DNA from: JBCBEX01 sp039027055
GTDB lineage: Bacteria > Bacteroidota > Rhodothermia > Rhodothermales > Rubricoccaceae
Length of the DNA stretch: 11,244 nt
Reading direction: 5' to 3'
NCBI GenBank assembly: GCA_039027055.1
Contig: JBCCLD010000130.1
Span: 1-11,244, forward strand
Positions 1 through 7,047 of the stretch are shown in pieces. Both the position numbers and the translations under genes were made by a program. Below the pieces are notes generated by a model, which saw only the letters and a program-made list of their open reading frames with translations, searched no databases and was not told the DNA's origin. Each line of letters starts with the position of its first letter. The first letter of the stretch is position 1.

Positions 1-20
1 CCCCTCCTGGATAGGAGGGG
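1..20. terminator. GC-rich hairpin at window edge, possible terminator
   Basis: The first 20 bases form a perfect 8-bp inverted repeat (CCCCTCCT / AGGAGGGG) around a 4-base loop (GGAT). On the plus strand no T-run follows, so a plus-strand intrinsic terminator would be atypical. On the minus strand the downstream flank lies outside the window and cannot be judged. It could end transcription of the membrane-protein gene that stops at 371 or of a gene to the left. This call rests on the inverted repeat alone. Confidence 0.35.
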
Positions 21-370
21 ACAGGGGTGGTTGACCAACCTGGCAACCCCGTCACGTCCAGAGGTGATCGCGCAGTAGACCCCTTGCGCTCACACTAGAG
101 TGGTTTGCGATGCGCTTCAGTACAGCCACTCCGTCGAAAACGATCGGTACGCGCCGGAAGGGGCGCATTCTGAGCCACTGACGTACTGAATCACCGATCA
201 AATGACTCTAGGGCGTATGGACAATCAGGGGGGCAGCCGGTCACGAGACACCGTTTGCGGGCTCGCAAGGCGTGTGAGCAGTGCGATTCCGCAGAATCGG
301 ACGACGAACACAACGCCGCGAGCGCCGAATGGGGGCCGTGAGCGCCGATCAGATCGAAGGTCCACACGCC
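21..370. other. Intergenic stretch with no supportable gene
   Basis: The short open frames here have arginine-rich, low-complexity translations and no recognisable domain, so I do not call a gene. By eye the stretch is less GC-rich than the coding regions, which fits non-coding DNA. It holds an 8-bp inverted repeat, TTCAGTAC at 116-123 and GTACTGAA at 183-190. An AGCCACT heptamer is repeated directly at 124-130 and 173-179. No tRNA-like fold was recognised. Confidence 0.6.
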
Positions 371-751
371 TTAGTCCACGCTCTGGTGTTGCTGGTCGAG
401 TTGGAAGCGCAGCAAGAAGATGGCACCGAAGCCGAGTAGGCAGGCGACAAACAGCCCACCGACGAGCGCGAAGTCGTAGGGCGTGGCCGCCCACGCGAAG
501 CCGCGTGCGAACACGATCACGCCGGGCATGAGGCCCATGACCAACGCAGCGCCGGCCACGACGGTGCGGATGTAACGCTTCGGGATGACGCCTTGGCCGC
601 CGGCCAGCGCCACGATAATGGCGAGGCCGCCCGTGACGGTCAGCGAGAACGCGTCGAAGCCCGAGACGAGGTAGAGCAGGTAATCCAGGAGCACGAAGGC
701 CGTGAGGAGCGCGATGACCGGGGTCATGGCCGCGTTGCGTATCGCTCGCAT
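371..751 (-). CDS. Small four-helix integral membrane protein, unknown function
   Basis: The product is 126 aa from the ATG at 751-749. I see four hydrophobic segments at about residues 10-30, 36-51, 63-83 and 95-115, with basic residues in the loops (K58, R59, R62) and a polar C-terminal tail rich in Gln and Asp. This indicates an inner-membrane protein. I recognise no family and assign no function. The frame stays open upstream to an ATG at 922, but that extension is rich in Pro, Ser and Arg, lacks hydrophobic character and looks non-coding, so the start next to the first helix is preferred; a start at residue 9 (727) is also possible. The leader just before the ATG is pyrimidine-rich and contains CCTCC, the opposite of a Shine-Dalgarno site. 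The gene lies 314 bases downstream of the TPR-CHAT gene on the same strand, so it probably has its own promoter. Confidence 0.7.
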   Translation of the reverse strand: MRAIRNAAMTPVIALLTAFVLLDYLLYLVSGFDAFSLTVTGGLAIIVALAGGQGVIPKRYIRTVVAGAALVMGLMPGVIVFARGFAWAATPYDFALVGGLFVACLLGFGAIFLLRFQLDQQHQSVD

Positions 752-911
752 AGTAGGAGGGTCCAGACGCCCTGCAGACGACCCCAGAACAGGGGGTGCC
801 AGAGGGGGTACGGCGAGTAAGGGGCTCGTCGGACTGAGAATTCCTCTGTGCGCGCGCCGAGGAGAGAGCGTCGGCGTAGGCATAGAGGCCCGCAACTCAA
901 GGCCGGTCAAG

Positions 912-935
912 CCGTGTGCCAACCCGTGTGCAACC
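912..935. repeat. Tandem near-repeat, 12-13 bp unit
   Basis: The units CCGTGTGCCAACC (912-924) and CCGTGTGCAACC (924-935) sit head to tail, share one base and differ by a single C. They lie about 160 bases upstream of the membrane-protein start, close to the weak minus-strand promoter candidate. The repeat is directly visible; a role as a paired protein-binding site is a guess. Confidence 0.4.
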
Positions 936-983
936 GGGCGTTTCCAGCGAAAACGGAGCGCTAGGTGCGGGAAGGTTGGATCA

Positions 984-1004
984 CACTAGTGGAATTCCCT
1001 AGGG
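984..1004. repeat. Three stacked 8-bp palindromes
   Basis: CACTAGTG (984-991), GGAATTCC (991-998) and CCCTAGGG (997-1004) are each perfect 8-bp palindromes, each overlapping the next by one or two bases. The outer two also nearly pair with each other around the central GAATTC, with one bulged base, so the block is a longer imperfect palindrome. It lies about 60-80 bases downstream of the TPR-CHAT stop. It could be an operator or a structured 3' end of that transcript; the sequence does not decide between them. Confidence 0.45.
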
Positions 1005-1065
1005 TGCGGCAAGGGGAAAACGTGCCTTCACAGAAACTAAATGTCGTCCGACGTGCTACAGAGCG

Positions 1066-4000
1066 CTACTGGTCGTCGCCGAGCAGCACGAACGGAGCCC
1101 AGTAGTAGGGGTGCCGCGTCGCTGCATCGGTGAGCAGGGTGGTCTGTGCGTGCTGCAGCGCCGCGGCCGCGTCGCCCTCGGCAAGGGTGGTGTAGAACGT
1201 TTCCATGAGTGCGCCCGTGGCGGCATCGTCCACCTTCCACAGGGAGGCGACGACCGTCCGCGCGCCGTTCTCTAGGAAGGCGAGCGCCGGGTTGATCGGC
1301 CAGGCGGCCTCGTCGGTGTTGCCCAGCGCCGACTCGCAGGCGGAGAGCGTCACCAGTCGGTAGTCGCCGAGCGTGTCGAGGCGGCGGACCTCGTCGAGCG
1401 TGAGGCGGCCGTCCTCGTCGCCCTCAGGGGCGAGGGCGAGGTACGAACGCTCCACCTTTGGGTCGAGCACGCCGTGCGTCGCGAGGTGGAGCACCGTGTA
1501 GTCGCTCGGCGGGGCCTTGACCTGCTTCTCGGTGGCGGCCTCGCGGACGAACAACTCGGCACCGGGATAGAGTTGCGCGAGCGCCTCGACCTCCCGCTCG
1601 GCGAACGGTAGTGCGTCGAGGGAGTCTGTGGCGGCGTTGCCGAAGGCGCGGATGCGGATATCGGAGCCTCGCATCCCGCGTCGGTAGAGCACCGAGAGGT
1701 CGGAGACGTAGAACAGCGTCCGGTCTTCGATGAGGAACCGATCGAGCTCAGCTTGGCCCGCCGCATCGGGCGCAGGCAGGACGGCGAACGAGAGGTCATA
1801 GAGGGGGCCGTTGGGGATGATGGCGAGGCGCGAGCGGTCGCCTAGGCGCGGCACGGCGGGCGCGATGAGGAGGTCGTAGAGCCGCTGCCGGACGGCGTCG
1901 TAGCGTTCCACGTCGGTGCTGCCCGAGTGGTCTTCGCCGCCGAGGCTGCCGCTACGCACGGCCGCTGCGGCCGTCGGTGTGGCGATGAAGCGGCGGAGGT
2001 CTTGCACCAGCCTCTGCACCTCGTCGACGGTCGCGTTCATCACCTCCGCACCGACCGAGTCCTGCGTGGCCACGAAGAGAAACAGGCGCGACTCGCCCAC
2101 GAGGTACGTCACGACGGCGAGGTCGTCGGGGAAGTCGCGGCGCTCCTGCTGGAGGTTGCGCGCAGCGTCGGGGAGGCGGCGGGCGAGCGCGGGGTCGTTG
2201 CGGATCTCATCATCAAGAAGCGCGCGGTACTCGCTCTGCGACACCGAGAGCTGGAACGCAAGCGAGTCGGCGAGCGCGGTCTGGTCTTGCGCGAGCGCCG
2301 CGGAACGGCTCGTCTGGAGTTGGTCGACCTGCGCCTGGAGCGCGCGGAGGCGGTCGGCTTGCGAGGTCGCCTCGGAACCGCTCGCGCTGGCGATGAGGAG
2401 GGGGTCGCCGAACTGCGCGCGGAGATCGTCGGAGTAGCTGCGGTCGAGGTAGGCGAGCGCCTCCTCGGTGCGGCCTTGCTCGATGAGCGCGGCCACGAGG
2501 GCCTCGTAGACCTGCACCTTGGTCCCACCCTCCGCGAAGCGGCGCTGGGCCTCTTCGCCGCCTACGACGCGGGCGCGCACCGACTCCATCGCCTCGACGG
2601 ACTGCTCCAAGAGCGCCAGCGCATCCGTGTCACGGCCCTGCAGCCGGCGGATCGTGGCGAGCGCGTAGGTTGGCTCCCAGAGATACTGCTCCAGCTCGAG
2701 TTGGTCCGCCAGGGCAATGGCCCGCGTGAGGGGGGCCTCGGCGGCGCTGGTGTTCCCGTCGGCGAGCAGCGCTTGCCCGAACGCGCCAAGATATTCCGCG
2801 AGGCGCTTCTGCTCGTCCGTCGTCTCCACGATGACCACGGCTCGCCGGAGCGCGTCGATGGCCGCGTCGCGGTCGCCACCGGGACGGCTGGCTTCGATGC
2901 GGCCCTCGTTGTAGAGCACGACGGCGGTAATGCGGTCAAGGCCGAAGCGCTCCGCGAGGTCGGCGGCGCGTGCGTTTGAAGCGGAAGCCTCGTCCCAGCG
3001 CTCTTGCTCCAGCAGCGCGCGGGCCACGTTGGACTCGGCGATAAGCAGCCCTGCGTCTTCAGCACCCGCCGTCTCGTAGATCGCCCGCGTACGCGAGAAG
3101 GCGTCGAGGGCGGCGGCGTAGTCGCCCTGGTAGAGGTGGACGACGCCGGTGTTGTTGATCGGTCCGGCGCGGGCGAGGTCGCTGCCGAGGGCGTCGTAGA
3201 GGCTGTCGGCGAGGGCGTAGGCGTCGAAGGCGGAAGCAAAGTCGGCGCGGTCCTCAGCGAGGCTCCCCAGGCCGCTCAGCGCAGAGGCCTGCCCCCACAG
3301 GTTGTCGGCCTCGGTGCTCACAGCGAGGCCGCGCCGGAAGTAGGCCTCGGCCTCGTCGAAGTAGGCAAAGGTGCTCGCGAGGTCGCCCAGGGAGGTGAGC
3401 GCGGTGCCGACTCGGCTGGCGTCGTTGACGGCCTCGCCGATCGCCAGCGACGCCTCATACTGCGCGATGGCCTGGTCGAAGTCGCCGCGCAGTTCGGCGA
3501 GGTAGCCCAGGTCGATGAGCGTCCAGGCCTCGCCGTTGCGGTTGCCCGCCGCTACCCAGCGGCCGTAGGCGTCGGTGAGGCGCTCCTCGGCCTCGTCGAA
3601 GCGGCCGGCCCTGGAAAGGAACCGCCCGTAGGCAGCCACGGCCAGGGCGGCCTCGGTGGTAGCCCCGACGCTGTCGGCGAGAGCGAGCGCCTCGCGGTAG
3701 TAGACGTCGGCGGCCTCGCGGTCGTACTGGCCATCGGCGGCGAGGGTGCCGAGATCGACAAGGTCGGTAATCTGCCAGGTGCGGTCGCCGAGGGCGCGGT
3801 GGAGGTCGAGCGCGCGGGTATAGCGCTCCTGCGCCTCGCGGTAGCGCCGCAGCGGGAAGAGCGCGTCGCCGAGGATGCTGAGCGTGCGAGCGACCTCGGC
3901 CTGGTCCCCCGCCTCCTCGAAGAGTGCGAGGGCCCCCTCGTAGAGCGGCAGCGCGCGCGCGTGGTCGTTCTGCCCCGCGAAGACGTTGCCGCGCTCGATG

Positions 4001-5892
4001 AGCACCTCCGCGCGGCCCGACGTGCTGCCGGCCTCGGCGTAGAGCGCGTCGGCGCGGTCAAACGCTTCCAGGGCGAGGGGGGGGCGGCCCGTCTCGGTGT
4101 AGAGGCTGGCGAGCTTGCGCCATGAGTAGGCCTGCCCGGAGAGGTCGCCCGCCTCTTCGCGCACGGCGATGGCGGCGCGATGCGTGACGATAGCGTCGGC
4201 GGTACGCCCGAGCGTCCACTCGTTCTGGGCGATCTGGCTCAGCGAGTAGCCAGCGTCGGAGAGGTGGCCGCTGATCCGGTGGAGCCGGTCCGCCTCGCGC
4301 CAGATGGCGATGGCCTCCTCGTACTGCCCGAGCTGCGACGTGACGTAGCCGAGTTCGTCGAGCGCGTCGGCCTCGCCTTCTGCGTCCGCGAGCGCGGCGA
4401 AGGCATCGCGCACCTCCAGGTAGGCGTCGCGCGCGTCGCGGTAGAGGCCGCGGTCCTTCTGGATCTCGGCCTTCCGGTTGCGCACGGTCGCCATGCGGCG
4501 TAGGCTCGTGGTGGAGCCGTCTTCGTCGTAGAGCGCGAGCGCGCGGTCATAGGCGGCGAGGGCGTCGTCGTAGCGCCCGAGGTTCTTGAGCGCGATGCCC
4601 TGGCGCAGCACCTGCTCGCCGACATCGTAGGGCGAGGCATTGCCTGCAGCGCGCGCCGCCTCGGCCCGGGCGATGCCGCGCTCAGAGGTCGCAAGGGCTG
4701 CGGCGTAATCGCCCACGGCGACGTGGTTGATGGAGATGTTGTAGAGCGCGTCCAGCAGCGCCACGACGCGCCCGAGGCGCTCATACTCGGCGATGGCCTG
4801 CTCGTAGGCGGGCACCGACTCCCGGTAGCGGCCGGCCTCGGTGAGGATGAAGCCGCGCGAGAAGAGCGCGCTCGCCACGTCGGCCTCCCATCCCTGGTGG
4901 CGGGCCGTGCGCTCAGCGAGGTCGAGCAGCCGGAAGGCGTCGTCGAGCCGCCCCAGACGGCCAAGCTCCTGCGCCTCGTCGCGCCAATCGTCGAGGAAGC
5001 CTTGGTCGTGCTCGTAGGCGTACTGCGCGATAGCAGCATCAAGGTCGTCGGCGCCCAGCAGGAAGTCGCGGAGGCCGTCGCGGCCCAGCGGGGCGCTGTT
5101 GATGAGCCAGGTGGCGAACGTCTCGCTGATCTTCCAGCGCCCGCCGAGGTACTTGCCCGGATAGCTCCGCACGAAGTCGAGAAAGCGCACGAGGTCGTCC
5201 GTCGTCGCCTCCTGCATCAGTTCGAACGGGAGTCGGCCCTCGTAGAAGCCTTGCTCGATAGGGGGGAGGAGTACCTCGTAGGATGCGGCCAGGGTGCCGT
5301 TCTCCTGCAAGCCAGCGAGAAAGGTGCCGATCTCGTGCACTGCGTCCACGAACGGCTGGAGGCGGGCTTGCTCGTCCTCGGCGGTGCGCAGCCCGAAGAC
5401 GTCTTCCGGGGTGACGAGAGCCCCCCATCCGTTGTCGGTAAGCTGGATGCCGAGCTGCGCGAGGTAGAGGAGCAGGCCCTCGTAGGTGGTAGCCGGGACG
5501 GTGATGGGCAGTTCGAGGAGGTCGCCTGGGTAGAGCCGCCGCTGGGGATCCTCGTCGTCCTGTATCCGCACGTGAGCGACCGCCTTGCTAGCGGTGCTGC
5601 TCACGAAGCGCGCCGTGCCGAGCGCGTCGCCGCCGGAGTCGTGCTGCTCGACCTGGTAGACGCTGTAGGGCGTGCCGCGCCCGCCGGGGACGAGACGGTC
5701 GAGCGGTCCTCGGCCAAAGAGGACCAGGAGCGAGTCGCCCGGAGCCTCGTCGTCGACGCGTAAGACTTCGAAGGCGAACAGTACGCGCTGTGTGGGGATG
5801 GTGGAGGCGTTCGGGTCGTCCTGAGCGCGGACCAGCGGCGTCAGAGCAACGGCGAGGCTAGCGAATAGCAGGGCGCGGGAGAGGGCACGCAT
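1066..5892 (-). CDS. Secreted TPR-CHAT protein (caspase-like protease domain), 1608 aa
   Basis: The ATG at 5892-5890 begins a typical signal peptide (residues 1-23, basic start, hydrophobic core, V-R-A before Gln24), so the protein is predicted to leave the cytoplasm. Residues about 30-130 form a beta-rich segment with a G-x-G-T-P-Y pattern and a PGD near 122-124, followed by a helical stretch to about 300 that I cannot assign. Residues about 300-1165 are a long array of tetratricopeptide repeats with roughly 40-residue spacing, a scaffold for protein partners. Residues about 1175-1235 look like a coiled coil. The C-terminal CHAT domain (about 1255-1605, clan CD, related to caspases and separase) has its catalytic pair in LHLATHG (His1473) and LSACESALG (Cys1519) and ends with the family-typical PYYWAPFVLLGD. 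In the family such domains cleave proteins; the target here is unknown. The frame is open 500 codons upstream, but that part is antisense to other genes, so the signal-peptide start is chosen. Confidence 0.93.
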   Translation of the reverse strand: MRALSRALLFASLAVALTPLVRAQDDPNASTIPTQRVLFAFEVLRVDDEAPGDSLLVLFGRGPLDRLVPGGRGTPYSVYQVEQHDSGGDALGTARFVSSTASKAVAHVRIQDDEDPQRRLYPGDLLELPITVPATTYEGLLLYLAQLGIQLTDNGWGALVTPEDVFGLRTAEDEQARLQPFVDAVHEIGTFLAGLQENGTLAASYEVLLPPIEQGFYEGRLPFELMQEATTDDLVRFLDFVRSYPGKYLGGRWKISETFATWLINSAPLGRDGLRDFLLGADDLDAAIAQYAYEHDQGFLDDWRDEAQELGRLGRLDDAFRLLDLAERTARHQGWEADVASALFSRGFILTEAGRYRESVPAYEQAIAEYERLGRVVALLDALYNISINHVAVGDYAAALATSERGIARAEAARAAGNASPYDVGEQVLRQGIALKNLGRYDDALAAYDRALALYDEDGSTTSLRRMATVRNRKAEIQKDRGLYRDARDAYLEVRDAFAALADAEGEADALDELGYVTSQLGQYEEAIAIWREADRLHRISGHLSDAGYSLSQIAQNEWTLGRTADAIVTHRAAIAVREEAGDLSGQAYSWRKLASLYTETGRPPLALEAFDRADALYAEAGSTSGRAEVLIERGNVFAGQNDHARALPLYEGALALFEEAGDQAEVARTLSILGDALFPLRRYREAQERYTRALDLHRALGDRTWQITDLVDLGTLAADGQYDREAADVYYREALALADSVGATTEAALAVAAYGRFLSRAGRFDEAEERLTDAYGRWVAAGNRNGEAWTLIDLGYLAELRGDFDQAIAQYEASLAIGEAVNDASRVGTALTSLGDLASTFAYFDEAEAYFRRGLAVSTEADNLWGQASALSGLGSLAEDRADFASAFDAYALADSLYDALGSDLARAGPINNTGVVHLYQGDYAAALDAFSRTRAIYETAGAEDAGLLIAESNVARALLEQERWDEASASNARAADLAERFGLDRITAVVLYNEGRIEASRPGGDRDAAIDALRRAVVIVETTDEQKRLAEYLGAFGQALLADGNTSAAEAPLTRAIALADQLELEQYLWEPTYALATIRRLQGRDTDALALLEQSVEAMESVRARVVGGEEAQRRFAEGGTKVQVYEALVAALIEQGRTEEALAYLDRSYSDDLRAQFGDPLLIASASGSEATSQADRLRALQAQVDQLQTSRSAALAQDQTALADSLAFQLSVSQSEYRALLDDEIRNDPALARRLPDAARNLQQERRDFPDDLAVVTYLVGESRLFLFVATQDSVGAEVMNATVDEVQRLVQDLRRFIATPTAAAAVRSGSLGGEDHSGSTDVERYDAVRQRLYDLLIAPAVPRLGDRSRLAIIPNGPLYDLSFAVLPAPDAAGQAELDRFLIEDRTLFYVSDLSVLYRRGMRGSDIRIRAFGNAATDSLDALPFAEREVEALAQLYPGAELFVREAATEKQVKAPPSDYTVLHLATHGVLDPKVERSYLALAPEGDEDGRLTLDEVRRLDTLGDYRLVTLSACESALGNTDEAAWPINPALAFLENGARTVVASLWKVDDAATGALMETFYTTLAEGDAAAALQHAQTTLLTDAATRHPYYWAPFVLLGDDQ

Positions 5893-6102
5893 GGAAGGCG
5901 CAGGGGAGTGAGCAAACGACGCGAGGAGAGAGGTCCGCAACAGGCAAGGTGCATCATTGTGCAGGGAGATGCCCTCCCCGGCTTCGGGGAGTTTCGGCAC
6001 CCGGCCGTCTAGAACCAAGGTGCACCATGGACCGACCCCGCGCAAGAAACCGCGCCCGTCGCTGCTGGTTGGGGACTCTACCCCGTCCCACTCCGCTTCG
6101 CC
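5893..6102. promoter_or_regulatory. Divergent intergenic region between TPR-CHAT and HipA-like genes
   Basis: These 210 bases separate two divergently transcribed genes and must hold both of their promoters unless transcription starts further out. I could not identify convincing promoter boxes on either strand. It contains a strong hairpin (5974-5991) and a 9-bp direct repeat CAAGGTGCA at 5945-5953 and 6016-6024, which brackets the hairpin almost symmetrically. There is no Shine-Dalgarno sequence before either start. This layout would allow shared control of both genes, but that is inference. Confidence 0.5.
5974..5991. promoter_or_regulatory. Perfect 7-bp GC-rich hairpin in the divergent region
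   Basis: CTCCCCG (5974-5980) and CGGGGAG (5985-5991) pair perfectly around a GCTT loop. On the plus strand three T residues follow, giving a short terminator-like or attenuator-like element upstream of the HipA-like gene. It lies 112 bases before that gene's start and 82 bases before the TPR-CHAT start. It could be an attenuator, an operator, or an insulator between the two transcription units. Confidence 0.4.
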
Positions 6103-7038
6103 ATGCCTATCCCGACCGTCACGGCCACGCGCTACGTTACTCCGCTGCGCGAGGGCGGCTCGCTGCCCGCGCTCGTGGACACCGCCCACGTCCAGGGAGC
6201 GCCTGCCGGGCTGTTCGTCGTCAAGTTTCGCGGGGCCGGGCAGGGCGCCCGCGCGCTCGTCGCCGAACTCATCGTGGGCCAGCTGGCGCGCCGCCTCGGG
6301 TTGGCCGTGCCCGACCTCGCGCTCGTGGACCTCGCCGACACGTTCGGGCGCACGGAGCCGGACCCCGAGATCCAGGACATCCTCAAGGGAAGCCGCGGCA
6401 TGAACGTAGGCCTTCGCTACCTCGACGGGGCGTTCACCTACGACGCGGCCCTGCCCGATGTGGCGCCCGAGGAGCAGCCCGTGATCGACCCCTAGACGGC
6501 CGCGGCGGTCGTCTGGCTCGATGCGCTCGTGACTAACATCGACCGGACGGCGCGCAACCCGAACCTGCTGCTTACCCAAGCCGACGGCGTCGAACACCCG
6601 ACGCTGTGGCACACGACGTTGTGGCTTATTGACCACGGGGCGGCGCTCTACGTGCACCATGCCTGGGATACCGGCAACGCCGCCGCGCTCATCGCAGAGA
6701 AGGCGACGGCCCCGTTTGTGCCGATCCGCGACCACGTGCTGCTGCCCGTCGCGGGTGACCTCGCCGCGGCCGACGCCCGTCTCGCTCCGCTTCTCGACGC
6801 CGACGCGATCCATGCTGTCCTCGACGCGGTGCCAGACGCGCTGCTGATGGACGCGCCCGAAGGCCGCACGTCGCCGTTCGAGAGCGCTGCGGCCAACCGC
6901 GCCGCCTATGCCGCCTTCCTGAACGCCCGCCTCGCGCTGCCGTCCGACGGGAGCCTGCGCCCGTTTGCCGCTGAGGCGGTTCGTGCTCGGGCGGCCCTCG
7001 TGAAGGGAGCCGGCGTTGCGTTGCCGTACCGTCGCTGA
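6103..7038 (+). pseudogene. HipA-like kinase (HipA_2 type), interrupted by an in-frame amber codon
   Basis: From the ATG at 6103 to the TGA at 7036-7038 one frame encodes a complete HipA-like kinase of 311 codons, broken only by TAG at codon 131 (6493-6495). Before the stop: an N-lobe with the FVVKFRG strand (Lys41, the likely ATP-binding lysine), a helix with Glu55, and the RLGLAVPDLALV segment. After the stop: LDALVTNIDRTARNPN, matching the HipA catalytic loop (Asp147, Asn152), and LWLIDHGAAL with the metal-binding Asp177. Homology continues in the same frame on both sides, so there is no frameshift; CAG (Gln) to TAG by one transition is the simplest origin. The 130-residue truncated product lacks every catalytic-loop residue; the downstream part could only restart weakly at GTG 6529. 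HipA relatives phosphorylate proteins such as tRNA synthetases, but the substrate of this subgroup is unknown to me. No HipB-like antitoxin is adjacent. A DUF3037 gene starts 9 bases after its stop. A sequencing error or stop-codon readthrough could also explain the amber. Confidence 0.82.
6493..6495 (+). other. In-frame amber codon inside the HipA-like gene
   Basis: The local reading is V-I-D-P, stop, T-A-A-A-V-V-W-L-D, and the kinase fold continues immediately after the TAG in the same frame with no length change. The flanking codons keep the G/C-ending pattern of the rest of the gene, so decay, if real, is recent. This single codon separates the N-lobe from the catalytic loop. Confidence 0.85.
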
Positions 7039-7047
7039 GGGATCGTC

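Larger units (their letters stand above)
752..1065. promoter_or_regulatory. Intergenic region with palindromes and near-repeats
   Basis: This 314-base gap lies between the TPR-CHAT stop and the small membrane-protein start, both on the minus strand. It holds no convincing gene. It should contain the promoter of the membrane-protein gene; a weak sigma70-like pair on the minus strand is TTGACC (910-905) and TCTATG (886-881) with 18 bases between, which is speculative in a Bacteroidota-like genome. It also contains a tandem near-repeat at 912-935, three stacked 8-bp palindromes at 984-1004, and a near-direct repeat at 961-975 and 999-1014. I see no classical hairpin plus T-run terminator after the TPR-CHAT gene. 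Confidence 0.4.

Noticed and set aside
202..531. Possible 109-aa plus-strand gene near the left end
   Set aside because: The translation is Arg/Ser-rich low complexity, it overlaps the 3' end of the better-supported membrane-protein gene, and it has no homology I recognise.
963..984. Resemblance to the 3' end of 16S rRNA (AGGTGCGG then TGGATCAC)
   Set aside because: The two matching 8-mers are separated by six extra bases, the anti-SD CCTCC does not follow, and the upstream sequence does not resemble 16S. I treat it as coincidence.
1927..5763. Long plus-strand open frames (346-373 aa) opposite the TPR-CHAT gene
   Set aside because: They are shadows caused by GC-rich codon bias; translations are rich in Arg, Glu, Gly and Val with no domain, while the minus strand has clear TPR and CHAT motifs.
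1066..5892. Interpretation of the TPR-CHAT protein as a CRISPR type III-E (Csx29-like) component
   Set aside because: There is no CRISPR array or Cas gene in the window, and the signal peptide argues for export rather than a cytoplasmic effector.
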